Below, piece after piece: positions 22,459 to 33,160 of a stretch of DNA of 64,000 nt. This DNA is from Adineta steineri. Taxonomy: Eukaryota; Rotifera; Eurotatoria; Adinetida; Adinetidae. Position numbers and translations under genes: made by a program. Numbering within the stretch: the first letter of the stretch is position 1; every line of letters begins with the position of its first letter. The stretch is from positions 1 to 64,000 of the forward strand of contig CAJNOI010000005.1 of NCBI GenBank assembly GCA_905250115.1. The letters are read 5' to 3'. The notes below the pieces were generated by a model. The model was not told the DNA's origin and searched no databases. It worked only from the letters and a program-made list of their open reading frames with translations.

Positions 22459-23258
22459 TTATAAGCGTCCACAGACAATATCACGGGCCAAACCCGATTT
22501 GATCATTTGAGCGAATTCCATTTTGTCGATCTGCCCACTTAGATTCGTATCGGCCAGTCGCATGCAAATGTCACCATATCCCTTTGAGAGCAAAATAATT
22601 ATCAGAGCAATATTGTCAAGTCACCCAGCTTACCTGTGGACAGATGGCATCAAGAAATACGCGTAGTTCTGCAGATGAAATGTTACCGTCTGATAAGCCT
22701 TTGGTACCGTACTTTCCTTCAGTGTCGAGCAGCTGAAATGCTTGCTCAATGTCTGTGTCTCGTTCTTGTTGATTCCCCAACATGAACACTCGTAACACGC
22801 GTACGAAATTGGGCCAAGTCAACTTCGTGGCGTTTGAGGAGCTACGTGCTAGAAAGGAAAATGAGTGGCTTGATATGAAGGTCGTGAGCACTACTATTAC
22901 TGACAGCTATTGTATTCATTCTCGGTCATTGTTCGTTGATAAACGACTTGGTTGTTTTCCAACAATTCAACCTTAACATTGGCGACGCGGCCCGCTTGCA
23001 GATTTTCCGAATAGTTGGTGACTCGAGCTGACCACATCGTGGGTGGAGGAAACGAGAACGATGCTTTTTAGAGAAGGACATATCAAATGAGATAGATTAG
23101 GACATGGATGAAATAAACTTACTAGGTTGAATAATTGGATGTACGAGAACCATACCAGGCGTGTCTTCAAGTAACGTTCAGTTGAGAAAAGAAAAACGGA
23201 AAACTTTGTACTTACATCCAGCAGGGACGAATCCATAAGTGACCAAGTTGAATGTCAT
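22459..23258 (-). CDS. EF-hand calcium-binding protein, five exons
   Basis: Exons 23216-23258, 23123-23164, 22901-23063, 22634-22841 and 22459-22581 join in one frame at GT-AG sites to give 192 residues starting MTFNLVTYGFVPAGYT. The N-terminal third has beta-type sequence (MWSARVTNYSENLQAGRVAN, VELLENNQVVYQ) after a proline patch. The C-terminal half holds an EF-hand pair: a degenerate first loop around LLDTEGKYGTKGLSDGNISS, and a canonical second loop DTNLSGQIDKME with all calcium-binding positions filled. Expected role: a calcium sensor or buffer in the cytoplasm. Another ATG at 23236 would not keep the frame through exon 3, which is why 23258 is chosen. The AG at 22842-22843 was picked among nearby acceptors because it alone avoids a stop. 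Specific orthology is not recognised. Confidence 0.8.
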
Positions 23259-23391
23259 TCTTCTTCTTCTTCTTTTGCTTGTATTTCGTGTAGTTGAATC
23301 AACTGATGTGTCGCTCTGTAAAGACACATTCGCTTTTTATAGTTGCACAAGATTCATATAGTTGCGCAGTTTCATTTTTGATTTGTTATTT

Positions 23392-23830
23392 TTGATTTGT
23401 TTGCTTTCACTGATGAAGGTTACTCATGAGGATAGAGAAAAAGGAAAGCCTTGCCAGATTTCTCTTGTGAGTGGAGTAAATTGTAAACAAAATAAGATGT
23501 CACACCAAACCAGGGGCACAATAATAAAAATGAATTCCCGGAATTTGTAACAAAACAACAAACACATGAGAAGAGAAAGAAAAAGCGCACATACTTGGCT
23601 GTGATGAGTACTGCCGATGCAAGTTACACAAATGTGGTTTTTTTCTCACCACGGTAGGAACGAATTTGCACACAAGAGAAAAGAATTCTTTTTCGAGTGT
23701 AGTCGAAATAAGGTATTTCGGTATTCAATATGGATGGATGTGGGTGAGGCCGATCGAGAGAGGGTGAGTGTGGATAATGAATGTAGGTGATGAACGACTA
23801 GGGAATCCACCCTCACCTACACCCACCCAC
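23392..23830. repeat. ~400-bp repeat, direct copy of 160-557
   Basis: It matches 160-557 in the same orientation until the telomere-like tract, where this copy is longer. It lies 5' of the minus-strand EF-hand gene, starting within 140 bp of its start codon. Confidence 0.85.
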
Positions 23831-23876
23831 ACCCACACCCACACCCACACCCACACCTGCCCACACCCAATATGCT
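23737..23876. repeat. Expanded telomere-like array inside the 400-bp repeat
   Basis: Left tract: GGATGTGGGTGAGG and GAGGGTGAGTGTGG. Right tract: from about 23811, CACCTACACCCACCCACACC followed by about five perfect CCCACA units and a CACCTGCCCACACCC end. The sister copy at 499-557 has only one or two units. Confidence 0.85.
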
Positions 23877-24004
23877 ACCACTCATTTGTATTCTCAACAG
23901 GAATAGAGTTTCTCTGTACGCGCACGTATTTAAAACGAATATTTTCTCGTTTAAAAATTTATTTTTTTTATTCTTAAAAATAAAACACATAGCAATACAA
24001 TTCA

Positions 24005-26206
24005 TCATTTGTTTTGTACGTCTTTGAGATTATTTCTATATAATTGAAGACGAGGATGATTTGAAGGTAATGATTGTTGTCCAATTTGTATAGCATGTTC
24101 ATAAAATGTACGAGTTCTTGCATAATTACCGAGATTTTCATATACCAAACCAATGTTGTTATAGGAAGAAGCCAAATCAGGGTGATTAGGGGGAAGTGAT
24201 TGTTGCCTTCTTTCAAGGGCTTTTTCATAAGATAAAAGTGCTTTACAATAATTGCCCATGCTGTACTGTACTGCACCAATGTTGTTGTAGGAAGAAGCTA
24301 AATCAGAATGATTAGAAGGAAGTGATTGTTCTCTGATTTCAAGAGCTTTTTCATGAGATGAAAGTGCTTTTGGATAATTACCCATGTTGTAATGTACTAA
24401 ACCAATGTGATTGTAGGAAGACGCTAAATCAGTATGATTCGGCGGAAGTGATTGTCCTCTGATTTCAAAAGCTTTTCCATGATATAAAAGTGCTTTCGGA
24501 TAGTTACCCATGTTGTAATACACTAAACCAATATTGTTGTAGGAAGAAGCTAAATCAGAATGATTAGAAGGAAGTGATTGTTCTCTGATTTCAAGAGCTT
24601 TTTTATAAGATGAAAGTGCTTTCGAATAATTACTGATACTGTTATGCACTGCACCAATGTTGTTGAAAGAAGAAGCCAAATCAGTATGATTCGGCGGAAG
24701 TGATTGTTCTCTGATTTCAAAAGCTTTTTCATGATATAAAAGTGCTTTCGGATAGTTACTCATGCTGCAATGCACATTGCCAATGTTGTTGTAGGAAGAA
24801 GCCAAATCAGGATGATTCGGCGGAAGTGATTGTTGCCTGATTTCAAGGGATTTTTCATGAGATAACAGTGCTTTTGGATAGGTGCCCATGCTGTAATGCA
24901 CTGCGCCAATGTTGTTATACGAAGAAGCCAAATCAGGATGATTCGATGGAAGTAATTGTTGTCTGATTTCAAGAGCCTTTTCATGAGATAAAAGCGCTTC
25001 CGGATAATTACCCATGTTTATATGGACGTTTCCAATGTTGTTGTAGGATTTAGCCAAATCAGGATGATTGGGAGGAAGAGTTGTTTGTTTGATAGCAATA
25101 GATTTTTCATAGAATGCAAGTGCTTCTTGATGTTTTCCTTGATTATGTTTCATCGCACCAAGTCGATGATATATAGGTACCTTATCTTCATCATCGTTTG
25201 TTTGATCAAGTAAAACTTGATAAATATCTTCAGCTTTGTTAGATTGACTCATTTTAATTAGTACTGATCCCAATCTGTACCATCCCTCTTCATCTGGATA
25301 ACTTTCTTGACGAATGTAATCTGTAAGTCTGTTCAATTCCGAATCATTGTCAGCAGTAAGTGTCAAATTAACTTCACATAAACGATTATTTCCATCCATC
25401 TGCTTAATATCCTGAATACGAAATACGCTATGCATGGAAAACAAGACTTCTTCTTCTTCTTCTTCGAAGTCACTAATACTAGGAATGGAAGCAAATGGTG
25501 TTGTTGATTCTCCAGGATTAATTTTCATGATAAAAATAACTTTTACTTGATCTGAATTAATTGTAGCATCTTGAATAAAACGTAGTGATGTGTTCCGATC
25601 TTTACTCGTAGACAAGAAATTGTTAAAAGAAATAAGACCACCTTTGTCTTCCATCATTTTCTCAACATCCTCTGTAGATAAAACTTGACCGTGATAGACG
25701 GTAAAGGTGTCTGCAGCAGTTCTACCAGCATATTGTTCCTGATGCAGTTGTTCGATGTGTTGATACAAATCACAAATGAAGAAACCCATACGTGTAATGA
25801 TATCACAATTCATCAATCGTAATGCACGATTGAGCATAGGATACAAGAACATGTCACAAGTATACCAATAAATAGGTGTTTTATTATGATAATGAGTTTC
25901 CAATCGTTTAATATTTTCAATTTCTTTTTTATTATCTTTGAAAGCATCACGACAGTAATCAAAATAATCTTGAATGTGGTTTTGTTTGAATTTGATGGTT
26001 AATATAATTTCTTTGATGATTTGAGTGTACATAAAAGAAGGATCTAATTCATTCAATTTTTTATATGTTCCCACAAAACTCATGGGAATAGCATTTTGTT
26101 CACATTGATGAGCAACTTCCTTGAGTGATTCACTGATGAGTGTAATATCTGTGAAAACACCTTTTGAAACTGCAGATGTATTTGTTGTTGATTGTCCCTT
26201 GCCCAT
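24005..26206 (-). CDS. ADP-ribosyltransferase with kinesin-light-chain-type TPR array
   Basis: This is a single 2202-nt exon encoding 733 residues, with no signal peptide. Residues about 60-280 form an R-S-E-class mono-ADP-ribosyltransferase domain. TFTVYHGQVLS near 170 lies at the first motif, with H in place of the usual R. FNNFLSTSKD near 198 is the S-T-S motif. A run of six glutamates ending EEVLF near 252 holds the catalytic ExE. Residues about 345-725 are nine TPR units of 42 residues (A.L.YEKALEIR..LP.NHPDLASSYNNIG.V), the kinesin-light-chain subtype. Such enzymes move ADP-ribose from NAD+ to arginine in target proteins, and the TPRs would bind partners or substrates. Position 1 of the triad is atypical, so activity or residue preference may differ. 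The gene is intact, with the ATG at 26206. Its target is unknown. Confidence 0.9.
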   Translation of the reverse strand: MGKGQSTTNTSAVSKGVFTDITLISESLKEVAHQCEQNAIPMSFVGTYKKLNELDPSFMYTQIIKEIILTIKFKQNHIQDYFDYCRDAFKDNKKEIENIKRLETHYHNKTPIYWYTCDMFLYPMLNRALRLMNCDIITRMGFFICDLYQHIEQLHQEQYAGRTAADTFTVYHGQVLSTEDVEKMMEDKGGLISFNNFLSTSKDRNTSLRFIQDATINSDQVKVIFIMKINPGESTTPFASIPSISDFEEEEEEVLFSMHSVFRIQDIKQMDGNNRLCEVNLTLTADNDSELNRLTDYIRQESYPDEEGWYRLGSVLIKMSQSNKAEDIYQVLLDQTNDDEDKVPIYHRLGAMKHNQGKHQEALAFYEKSIAIKQTTLPPNHPDLAKSYNNIGNVHINMGNYPEALLSHEKALEIRQQLLPSNHPDLASSYNNIGAVHYSMGTYPKALLSHEKSLEIRQQSLPPNHPDLASSYNNIGNVHCSMSNYPKALLYHEKAFEIREQSLPPNHTDLASSFNNIGAVHNSISNYSKALSSYKKALEIREQSLPSNHSDLASSYNNIGLVYYNMGNYPKALLYHGKAFEIRGQSLPPNHTDLASSYNHIGLVHYNMGNYPKALSSHEKALEIREQSLPSNHSDLASSYNNIGAVQYSMGNYCKALLSYEKALERRQQSLPPNHPDLASSYNNIGLVYENLGNYARTRTFYEHAIQIGQQSLPSNHPRLQLYRNNLKDVQNK
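24030..25150 (-). repeat. 126-bp coding tandem repeats (TPR array)
   Basis: Nine 126-bp units encode the TPRs. Several neighbours are nearly identical in DNA, for example the units around 24290 and 24540 and those around 24420 and 24670. This indicates recent unit duplication or conversion. Confidence 0.85.
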
Positions 26207-27139
26207 TGTTGATTGCGTGAATGCTTTGAATTCAAGTTATTATGTAAAACTTACTAGTGAATTAATGATGAAAAACGGTCTTTTTTATAGGCATCCACTT
26301 CTTTTCGAACTTTTTTATCTTCAGCTATTTATTATAACGCAGAAAAAAACGTGTTGAATCATGTTTGTTATTGGTAAATATCGAGTGAATCATCACGAAT
26401 TGGTAGATATAAAATTTGAAACACCTTTAAAATAGATGTTATCATTCTTCGTGGTGTACTCTTTTGATTCAGAGCCTGTAAGTGATCATCACGTAGATAA
26501 GAAAGGTAAACTTGTAGAAAAAATCTTCATCATATCTCCGTCCCTTAAGAATCATAAGTTTCAATTAATATTGGCAACTGCGCCTTTAGGTTTGAGCAGG
26601 CTCTGTTGAGTATGAGTGCCTATCATCGCATAATCTATTCACACTCACACCCTTAAATAATTTTATTAGTTGCAAGGAAAGTCAATAACGAGAGATTGAA
26701 ACTGAAGCAATGTCTTGATTTTCAATACAATAAGTATTAAATATATGCTACTAAAATACAAGAAAAATTGTAGATTAAGATTAATACCAAACTATTCCCA
26801 TGTCAATCCTTTTTCACACGATCTAAACAAAGGAATTTAATTATAAATACATATGTTTAATTTTTAAATTTGTTGGTTCTAACCAGAACATAAAAACGAT
26901 GTTGCTTGTCCGATAAGTATGCGCTTGCTTGGACAAAAGCAATCGCATATATAAATCTATGTTTTGTATTTGCCTTTTATAGACGAGTTATGATATTTTT
27001 GTTAATACTTAATGTAATCTTGGGTGTATATGTATATTTATTGATTAAAAGAATGAATATAACAGTTTTAATACTCTTTAGAAAAAAAACACAAAAATGT
27101 TTCTTAGAGAAGGATACAATTAGAGAAATAATTGAAATA
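26207..27139. other. Intergenic between the ART-TPR and F-box/LamG genes
   Basis: It holds the hairpin at 26607-26656 and otherwise no supported feature. Promoter elements of the ART-TPR gene are expected next to 26207 but none is distinctive. Confidence 0.4.
26607..26656. repeat. Telomere-like hairpin repeat, copy 10
   Basis: The left arm GTTGAGTATGAGTG and the right arm CACACTCACACCCTTA enclose about 20 bp. The left arm is degenerate. Confidence 0.55.
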
Positions 27140-28072
27140 TCAATGGGCTCCATTCCAACGATTAATTAAATATTGACCCATATTCAGCTGTTTCATACAT
27201 GTATTTTGATTAATAATACTACGAATTTCAAATACAGATAAAGCACATGGTAAGATTTGAATATCAGCACATCTGGATACCGATAAAAATTTATCTTTAT
27301 ATGAATTGACCAAATATATATATCCATTATGCATGGCATAAAACTTGTATGTTAATAATTCATTTTCACTCAATGATCTTTTAATATAGACAAAGGTATG
27401 ATGAATTCCATTGATATACAATTGAAAGCTTGATGAATATGTTAATGTAATATGAAACCAACAGCTATTTGGTATATTTATTTGTATTTCTGCTTCAAAA
27501 ACACCTGCATATGAAGAAAATAGTTGACAATTCTGTTTACTAAGAGTTAGTTCCAACATAAATCCATTCAATTTCATAGTAAATGAAACTGTATCAAAGT
27601 TTGAATCAAGATGAAGCCACATACTAATGGAATAATCTCGATTATGAAAAGAACAAGTAAGTACTGGTAAAACTGCCATACAGCGACGAATATCATACAA
27701 TACGACATCGCCACTTCCTTGTAAGTGTACAGGAACTGAATATTTAGTGTTGACACCTTGTGTTAGTTTAGGAAAATACCTACAAATTATTTGAAAAATC
27801 AGTATTGATTAATAGAAATACAAGTGATATATCTTCAAAAAAGAATTAAATACTCACGAATATATATTTGGTTTAGTAGTATAAGCAACCCAATTGAATA
27901 CGAATTGTTTTGCGTGTTGTCCGAAACGATTATTAAAATATCTATTAAGAAAATATTCGTTTGTTATAAATTCATACCATTTCCAACAAACAGCACGTAA
28001 ACTGAACAGATCACATGGTTCAACATATAAGAAAATATATTCGAGAATTTCATTTGGTAGTGTATCAACCAT
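27140..28072 (-). CDS. F-box protein with LamG/concanavalin-like domain
   Basis: Exons 27858-28072 and 27140-27779 join at a GTGAGT donor and TTTGTAG acceptor to give 284 residues. Residues 1-45 are an F-box (TLPNEILEYIFLYVEPCDLF, then LRAVCWKWYE), expected to bind Skp1. Residues about 105-225 resemble a laminin-G/concanavalin A lectin fold: DYSISMWLHLDSNFDTVSFT, then SCWFHITLTYSSSFQLYING, the usual strand pattern ending in YINGxxH. The combination suggests an SCF adaptor that selects glycosylated or otherwise modified targets, an inference from domain content only. The start at 28072 is the first ATG and begins the F-box. No damage was seen. Confidence 0.8.
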
Positions 28073-29055
28073 TGTGTTGTTTGTTTTAGCTATTAGAGGT
28101 CATAGATATATGAACTGTATTTTATTTTTTTCTATACGGTCAGATGCAAAGTGCGTGAGGTCAAATGCGAGTCACTTATGTGACCAATCGCGAGTTTTCT
28201 TTTTTTCTGTTTCGATGTATGTATTTAAAAATCTCATTTTCTGACACGAATAACAAAAATTAAGTTTTCAGAAAGAAAAGTTAGACACAATGTGTTGTTC
28301 AACTAAATGTTTTATAACTGAGAGAACATATGGTGATACATAGGCAGTGCTAGAAAGATTCATTTGTTTTTAATAATTTATATTCTTCATTCCAGCACCA
28401 TGCTACTTTTTGCTTTGCATCGCATTTTGTACTCGAGTGAAGCTCGAATACCACCTACTCTTTAACTAGATTTGTAAATCATCGTACATATGTGTGTGTA
28501 TCAAAAACAATATTAGTACTCATTACCATAGTTCCTGTAACAGAATCGCACTAAAATATGGACATGTATTTTCTTCTTAAAGGATAAAACCTATGAAAGG
28601 TGGCGCTTTAGATACTTTAACATTTTGCTTTAAATCTGTAAAGTATCTTTTATTTGCATCCAGAATTGTAAAGATGAGAGCATCATCTTTAACTTCTATT
28701 CTGTTATTTATAGTAATTGTCGTTCATTGCTTGACAATCAAATAGTCATAATCAAAATATTTTTGTTAAAAGTTGCTATCGAAATGAGAATACCTCGATG
28801 TTTTTACCTATTCATTATACATTATGCGATAAAAAGGTTGGTGAGGGTGAATATAGTTCTTTCGGTATCCACACCGTCACCCTCAAGATAATTTAAAGTA
28901 TCTTAATACTAATAAATGAATTATATGTTCATAAATCTCTGCTTTATGATAAAAGTTGTGGTAATAAAGATAAATAGTGAGAAAGATCATCGATCTATAC
29001 TTGTTTTATATTATCTAAGTAAAGTATTTGATGTCGAGTATATAACATTTGATTA
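28073..29055. other. Intergenic, AT-rich, with one hairpin
   Basis: Only the hairpin at 28838-28888 was recognised. Confidence 0.4.
28838..28888. repeat. Telomere-like hairpin repeat, copy 11
   Basis: The left arm GGTTGGTGAGGGTGAATA and the right arm TATCCACACCGTCACCCTCA are followed by the recurrent AAGAT flank. Confidence 0.7.
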
Positions 29056-29265
29056 TTACCAAAAAAAAAATATAAAATTGATCGTAAATGGATTTGAAAT
29101 ATTAAGTAAATGAGGATTTTGATAGATGAATCGTATTGTATAATTTGATAAAGTAAAAAGATTTCGAAATCGTATATTTAAATCAAGAAAAATCTCATAA
29201 ACATAATAATTACCTAGATACTTAGATATTTCCTGTATCATTTCATTCGAAAAACTTTCAATCAT
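29056..29265 (-). pseudogene. F-box fragment
   Basis: The 69 residues starting MIESFSNEMIQEISKYLGNY match the F-box pattern F.NE.I.EI.KYL. The frame runs out after NISNPFTINFIF at a T-rich stretch. A GGTAAT donor-like site occurs at the end, so it may be a first exon whose partners are gone. No substrate-binding domain follows. Confidence 0.55.
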
Positions 29266-29651
29266 TTTTTAAGAGTAAAAGAAAATAGTTGTTATACTTA
29301 TAGTTATTTTTAGTGAAATAAAATAAAAATTTTTTCTCGAATGTATGTCTTTTCTTCTTTCTTCTTTTATAACATCTACGATAAGTTAAAGAGAATGATT
29401 CATATTTGTCACTGTACTTTTACTTTTTTCTGCCATATCTCTGCTTTTTTCTCTTAAATATTTCATCATATGTAATTCGAACATGACTATCAATATATGA
29501 CTGATTCCTATACATGCTGAATATTAGAGCGAAAAATGTGGAAAAGTAATATTTTTGACTTTCAATATATTTATTATGTATTCAAAGTAAAAGCTAAGGC
29601 GCAAAGAAAGTGTTAGTTAAATATGCAGATTAAAATGAATTCAGTGTTTGG
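29266..29651. other. Intergenic, nothing recognised
   Basis: This is AT-rich sequence between the F-box fragment and the next minus-strand gene. Confidence 0.4.
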
Positions 29652-31049
29652 TTATTCGTTTCCTATCCATTGCCATAATCTTTCCCTGGCTAGTGCCAGA
29701 TTCAAATGAACTTGAATCAGACGTGGATCAGGCGCGCTACGATTCTCACGTTCTTCACCCATTCGACGGCCAATAGTAACAGAAGTCAAACCAGCACCGA
29801 TGGCAGCAATTCCGGCAACAGCTCCACCAACAGCGATTGTAGCAGACCCACCAACTATGATTATTGGCGCAAAAGCTGCAGAAATCAGGCTCCAACCTAT
29901 GACCATTAATGTAAGTCCTAATCCTTTCAAGATAATGGCTAGATATGCATCATCAGTAATTATCATATCTAATGTATACAAAATACCAATACCAAAGTAA
30001 TTAAATATACTGCTAACGATTCCACAAAATGATCGAATCATTTTGGTGACTTCTTGACAAATAGTCTCTCTCACCGCACAACTTTCTGTGACGTGTATAA
30101 ATAAGGCAATGAGAGCCGCAATAACGTCAGGATGTGGATTCAGATACATGCGATAAATAAAAATGAACGACTTCATAAGCATTATGAGTTGACGTATTGG
30201 TCGTAATTGAAGAACCAGCCAAGCATCAGTAGCAGAAACATGGGAACCCGTACCGGAACAGTCAGTTGGTATCATATTATCAATTTCTTCTATCCATTTG
30301 TTTAATTGTGGTAATAATTGATAATAAATTCGATGATGATTCTCTTCACAATCCTTCTCTCCTTGAGCTTTAATTATGTTATAAATTTCCAAAGCTTGTG
30401 GTGGAATCCACTGGGAATCAAGATTATTTTTTAATTCTTTTTCATGATTTTCACATAGTTGAAGATGAGTAATATTGTCCTTAATTCCATTCGTGCTACT
30501 ACAGTTAGGATATGCACAGTATTTAAATGAGTGCTTCGGTTCGTAAATTGTTATTTGGTTGTTTAGAACTTTGTCTGGAAAAGTAAATTTGCGGAATTCT
30601 TGAATAAATTTAGATGATTCGTGCGATGTTTTCCGGCTTGAAAAAAGCAAACTGGGTCGTGAAGATTCAAATTTAAATTGAAACTGTTCTCCTTTCTCGT
30701 TCATTTTGTAACATTTGATTTCATTCTGTTCAATTTTCTTTTCATGTTGAATTTGGAGGAGTTTAGCTTCCGCATCAATCGGTTTTCGTTGTGACTCGAA
30801 TCGTCGTGGTAATACGTTAATACCAGCACGCAGATCAATCATGTAGTCACTACTTGGTAGCTGAGCTGTGGTATCACTTGAATCTGGCGCTAGTTCTAAA
30901 ACAAGTGGTAAACAAGCCTTTGCGACTAACGATTTCCATTCAGTTACTGCTGCAGTCATAGATGAGTCTATACGTCGTGGTAGTTCCTTGATATAGTTCG
31001 CTTTCGAAGTAATATTGTCTACAAGCTCATCAGTCGAAGATCGTCCCAT
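29652..31049 (-). CDS. Unknown protein with glycine-rich hydrophobic C-terminal segment
   Basis: The frame from the ATG at 31049 encodes 465 residues. A canonical acceptor (TTTCTCTGTAG, ending near 31058) lies just upstream, so there may be a further 5' exon to the right. The frame also extends back to 31106 but without an ATG. The N-terminal half is charged and partly helical and includes a C-x4-C...H-x4-C-x2-H-type patch, KYCAYPNCSS...LQLCENH, that could bind zinc. Residues about 300-420 carry helices and several hydrophobic segments. A run near 400-435, LISAAFAPIIIVGGSATIAV and GGAVAGIAAIGAGLTS, resembles the glycine-rich membrane-inserting hairpins of apolipoprotein-L or pore-forming proteins. 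No known family was recognised; membrane association is inferred. Confidence 0.65.
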   Translation of the reverse strand: MGRSSTDELVDNITSKANYIKELPRRIDSSMTAAVTEWKSLVAKACLPLVLELAPDSSDTTAQLPSSDYMIDLRAGINVLPRRFESQRKPIDAEAKLLQIQHEKKIEQNEIKCYKMNEKGEQFQFKFESSRPSLLFSSRKTSHESSKFIQEFRKFTFPDKVLNNQITIYEPKHSFKYCAYPNCSSTNGIKDNITHLQLCENHEKELKNNLDSQWIPPQALEIYNIIKAQGEKDCEENHHRIYYQLLPQLNKWIEEIDNMIPTDCSGTGSHVSATDAWLVLQLRPIRQLIMLMKSFIFIYRMYLNPHPDVIAALIALFIHVTESCAVRETICQEVTKMIRSFCGIVSSIFNYFGIGILYTLDMIITDDAYLAIILKGLGLTLMVIGWSLISAAFAPIIIVGGSATIAVGGAVAGIAAIGAGLTSVTIGRRMGEERENRSAPDPRLIQVHLNLALARERLWQWIGNE

Positions 31050-31106
31050 TTCTGGAGCTACAGAGAAAGAACACAAATGTGACACTTCTTCAAAATGTTC
31101 TGCCAA

Positions 31107-31599
31107 ATAGTATATAAAAGAATTTTCAATATTTATTATCTGATAATAATGATAAGCTATATCAAATCATAAATTCTAACGGCAGACAAAAATCATTTTG
31201 TATTCTTACAAAAGTTGTCGAATAATATGATCTAAGAAGATTGTTGTAGGTATAAATGATAGAAAAAATGATGATTCTTGATGAAAAAAAATAGTAGCGT
31301 TACTTGAATTACTCTTTCGTTTGGTATTTTCTTTTCAAGAATCGCATCGTTTGTTTAAAAAACACACGTGTTCATGCGAGAAAAAAACAAGAAAGAAAAC
31401 AGAACATACAGAACAGAACAAGAAGAATCCGAGAGAACGTATGTGACAATACTATCGATGTGAAGTTAGCACGAAAACCAATCACATTCTCAGAACTGAT
31501 ATCTAATCAGACGCCAAGCACAAAATACCGCCAACAATCCACAGAATACCAACTCAACAACCTTAGTTACCATACAAATTCGAACCACATTTCACCACA
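31107..31599. other. Intergenic, nothing firm
   Basis: It may contain an unrecognised first exon of the gene at 29652-31049. The plus-strand open frame here has biased composition and is not supported. Confidence 0.35.
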
Positions 31600-33160
31600 T
31601 CTTTCAAAGAACTCGAGAATTTTCTCCTCTATTAAACTAAGTCATAAGATACAGAATTTCATGCTCTACTGAAGAGTATATTCAGTCTCTACCCATCATA
31701 CTTCCTCAGAAAAAGATTCTTTTTTTGATCATATCTCACAGTACAGTATTCATCAATCAAAATAAATTTTTTTTTCCCTATTGAAACTAAGGCCGGTTGT
31801 TGTGAATGAGTTTATTAGATTCAGAATTTGATTCTCTATTGATTGGCATAAACCCCCCCCCCCCCCATATTAGAAGCCCCCTGGGCTTCTAATTTGGCTA
31901 CCGTTTATAATTTTTGGAGGGGGCTTCTATTAGGTCCCAAAAAATTTTCCTAGACTATGATAAGGAAACCGATTCGGAAGGTTTTTAGAGATTTTCAAGG
32001 TTTTCATGAGTTTTTCAGAAGTTTTTTTGCAATTTTTCCAGATTTTAGCATAGTTAGATAGAGTTAGTCGAAATTTTACCTTAAAATCGAGAAATTTTAG
32101 CAACTTTAGCAGGGAAATTCGAAAAAATTATGAAAAATTTTAAAAAATTTTGGAAAAATTAGGGGGGCTTCTAATACGTCAAACACGTTGCTCATCTCAG
32201 GGTGGGCTTCTAATACGGGGGGGCTTCTAATATGGGGTGGGCTTCTATTATAGGAGGGGGTTTAGTCAGTCTATCCCGGCCATACTTCTTGAGAACAATA
32301 TTCTCTCTTCAACCATACCTTCCGATGCACTATTGATAAATGCGAGAAAAAATTTTTCTTTCCTGTTCAAAGTATGACCGGGTGTTTTAAACGAGTTCAT
32401 TATATACAGAATTTAATTCTCTATCGGACAGTACACTCAATCTCTCCCGGCCATATTTTCTAAAAAGAAGATTCTCTCTTCAATCGTAGCTTCCAATGCA
32501 CTGTTGATCAATGAGAAGAAAAAAAATATTTTTTTCCTTTTAAAATATGACCGGTTGTTATAAACTAGTCTGTTATATGCAGAATTTTATTCTCTATCGA
32601 ATGGTATGCTCACTCTCTCCCGGCCAAACTTCCTAAGGTAAAGATTCTCTCTTGAATCAAATCTTCTATGGTAGTATTGAGAAATCCAAAGAAAAATTTA
32701 GGTTTCTGCTTTAAAGTATGGCCGGTTCTTCTGAATTAGTTTGTTAGATAGAGAATTTTATTCTCTATCGAATGGTATGTTCCTTCTCTCTCAGCCATAT
32801 TTTCTAAGAAAACGGTTCTATCTTCAATCATATCTCACAATGTACTGTTAACAAAATTAAAATAATTTTTTTTTCTGTTCAAAGTATGGCCGGATCTTTT
32901 AAACTAGCTGATTAAATACAGAATTTAATTCTCAATCGAATAGTATAGTCAGTTTCTCCCGGTCATATTTTTTTACAAGAAGATTCTCTCTTCAATCGTA
33001 GCTTCCAATGCTCTATTAACAAGTTAAAAGGAAATTGTTTTTCCCTATTCAAAGTATGACCGGTTGATCTAAACTAGTTCGTTAGATACAGAATTTCATT
33101 CTCTATCGAATGGTATGTTCAGTCTCTCTCGACCATGCTCCCTAAAGGAAAGATTTTCTC
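31600..33160 (+). repeat. ~170-bp satellite, about 7 units, interrupted by an insertion
   Basis: The word ATTCTCTATCGAATGGTAT and relatives recur at 31661, 31831, 32416, 32589, 32760, 32928 and 33098. The spacing is 168-173 bp once the 414-bp insertion is removed. Each unit also has TCTC(C/T)CGGCCATA, GATTCTCTCTTCAATC and AAAGTATGACCGGTTGTT blocks. Units are diverged from one another, so the array is old. No coding capacity. Confidence 0.92.
31851..32262. mobile_element. TA-flanked non-autonomous element with poly-C/poly-G ends
   Basis: The left end AACCCCCCC...ATATTAGAAGCCCC is mirrored by the right end GGGGCTTCTAATAT...GGGGGTT. A TA lies on each side (31849-31850 and 32263-32264). Removing it and one TA restores the satellite sequence GCATAGTCAGT, which matches TATAGTCAGT in the unit at 32945. 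Internal GGGGGCTTCTAATA words are repeated four to five times. The 412-bp interior does not code, so it is a MITE-like element of the TA-target class. Confidence 0.88.

Noticed and set aside
22459-23236. EF-hand gene starting at the ATG at 23236
   Set aside because: That frame does not stay open through exon 3; the ATG at 23258 does through all five exons.
30000-31106. Starting the unknown minus-strand protein at 31106
   Set aside because: The codon there is TTG, and a splice acceptor lies between it and the first ATG at 31049.
31304-31672. Plus-strand frame of 122 codons
   Set aside because: Biased composition, runs into the satellite, and lies upstream of a minus-strand gene where a 5' exon is likely.
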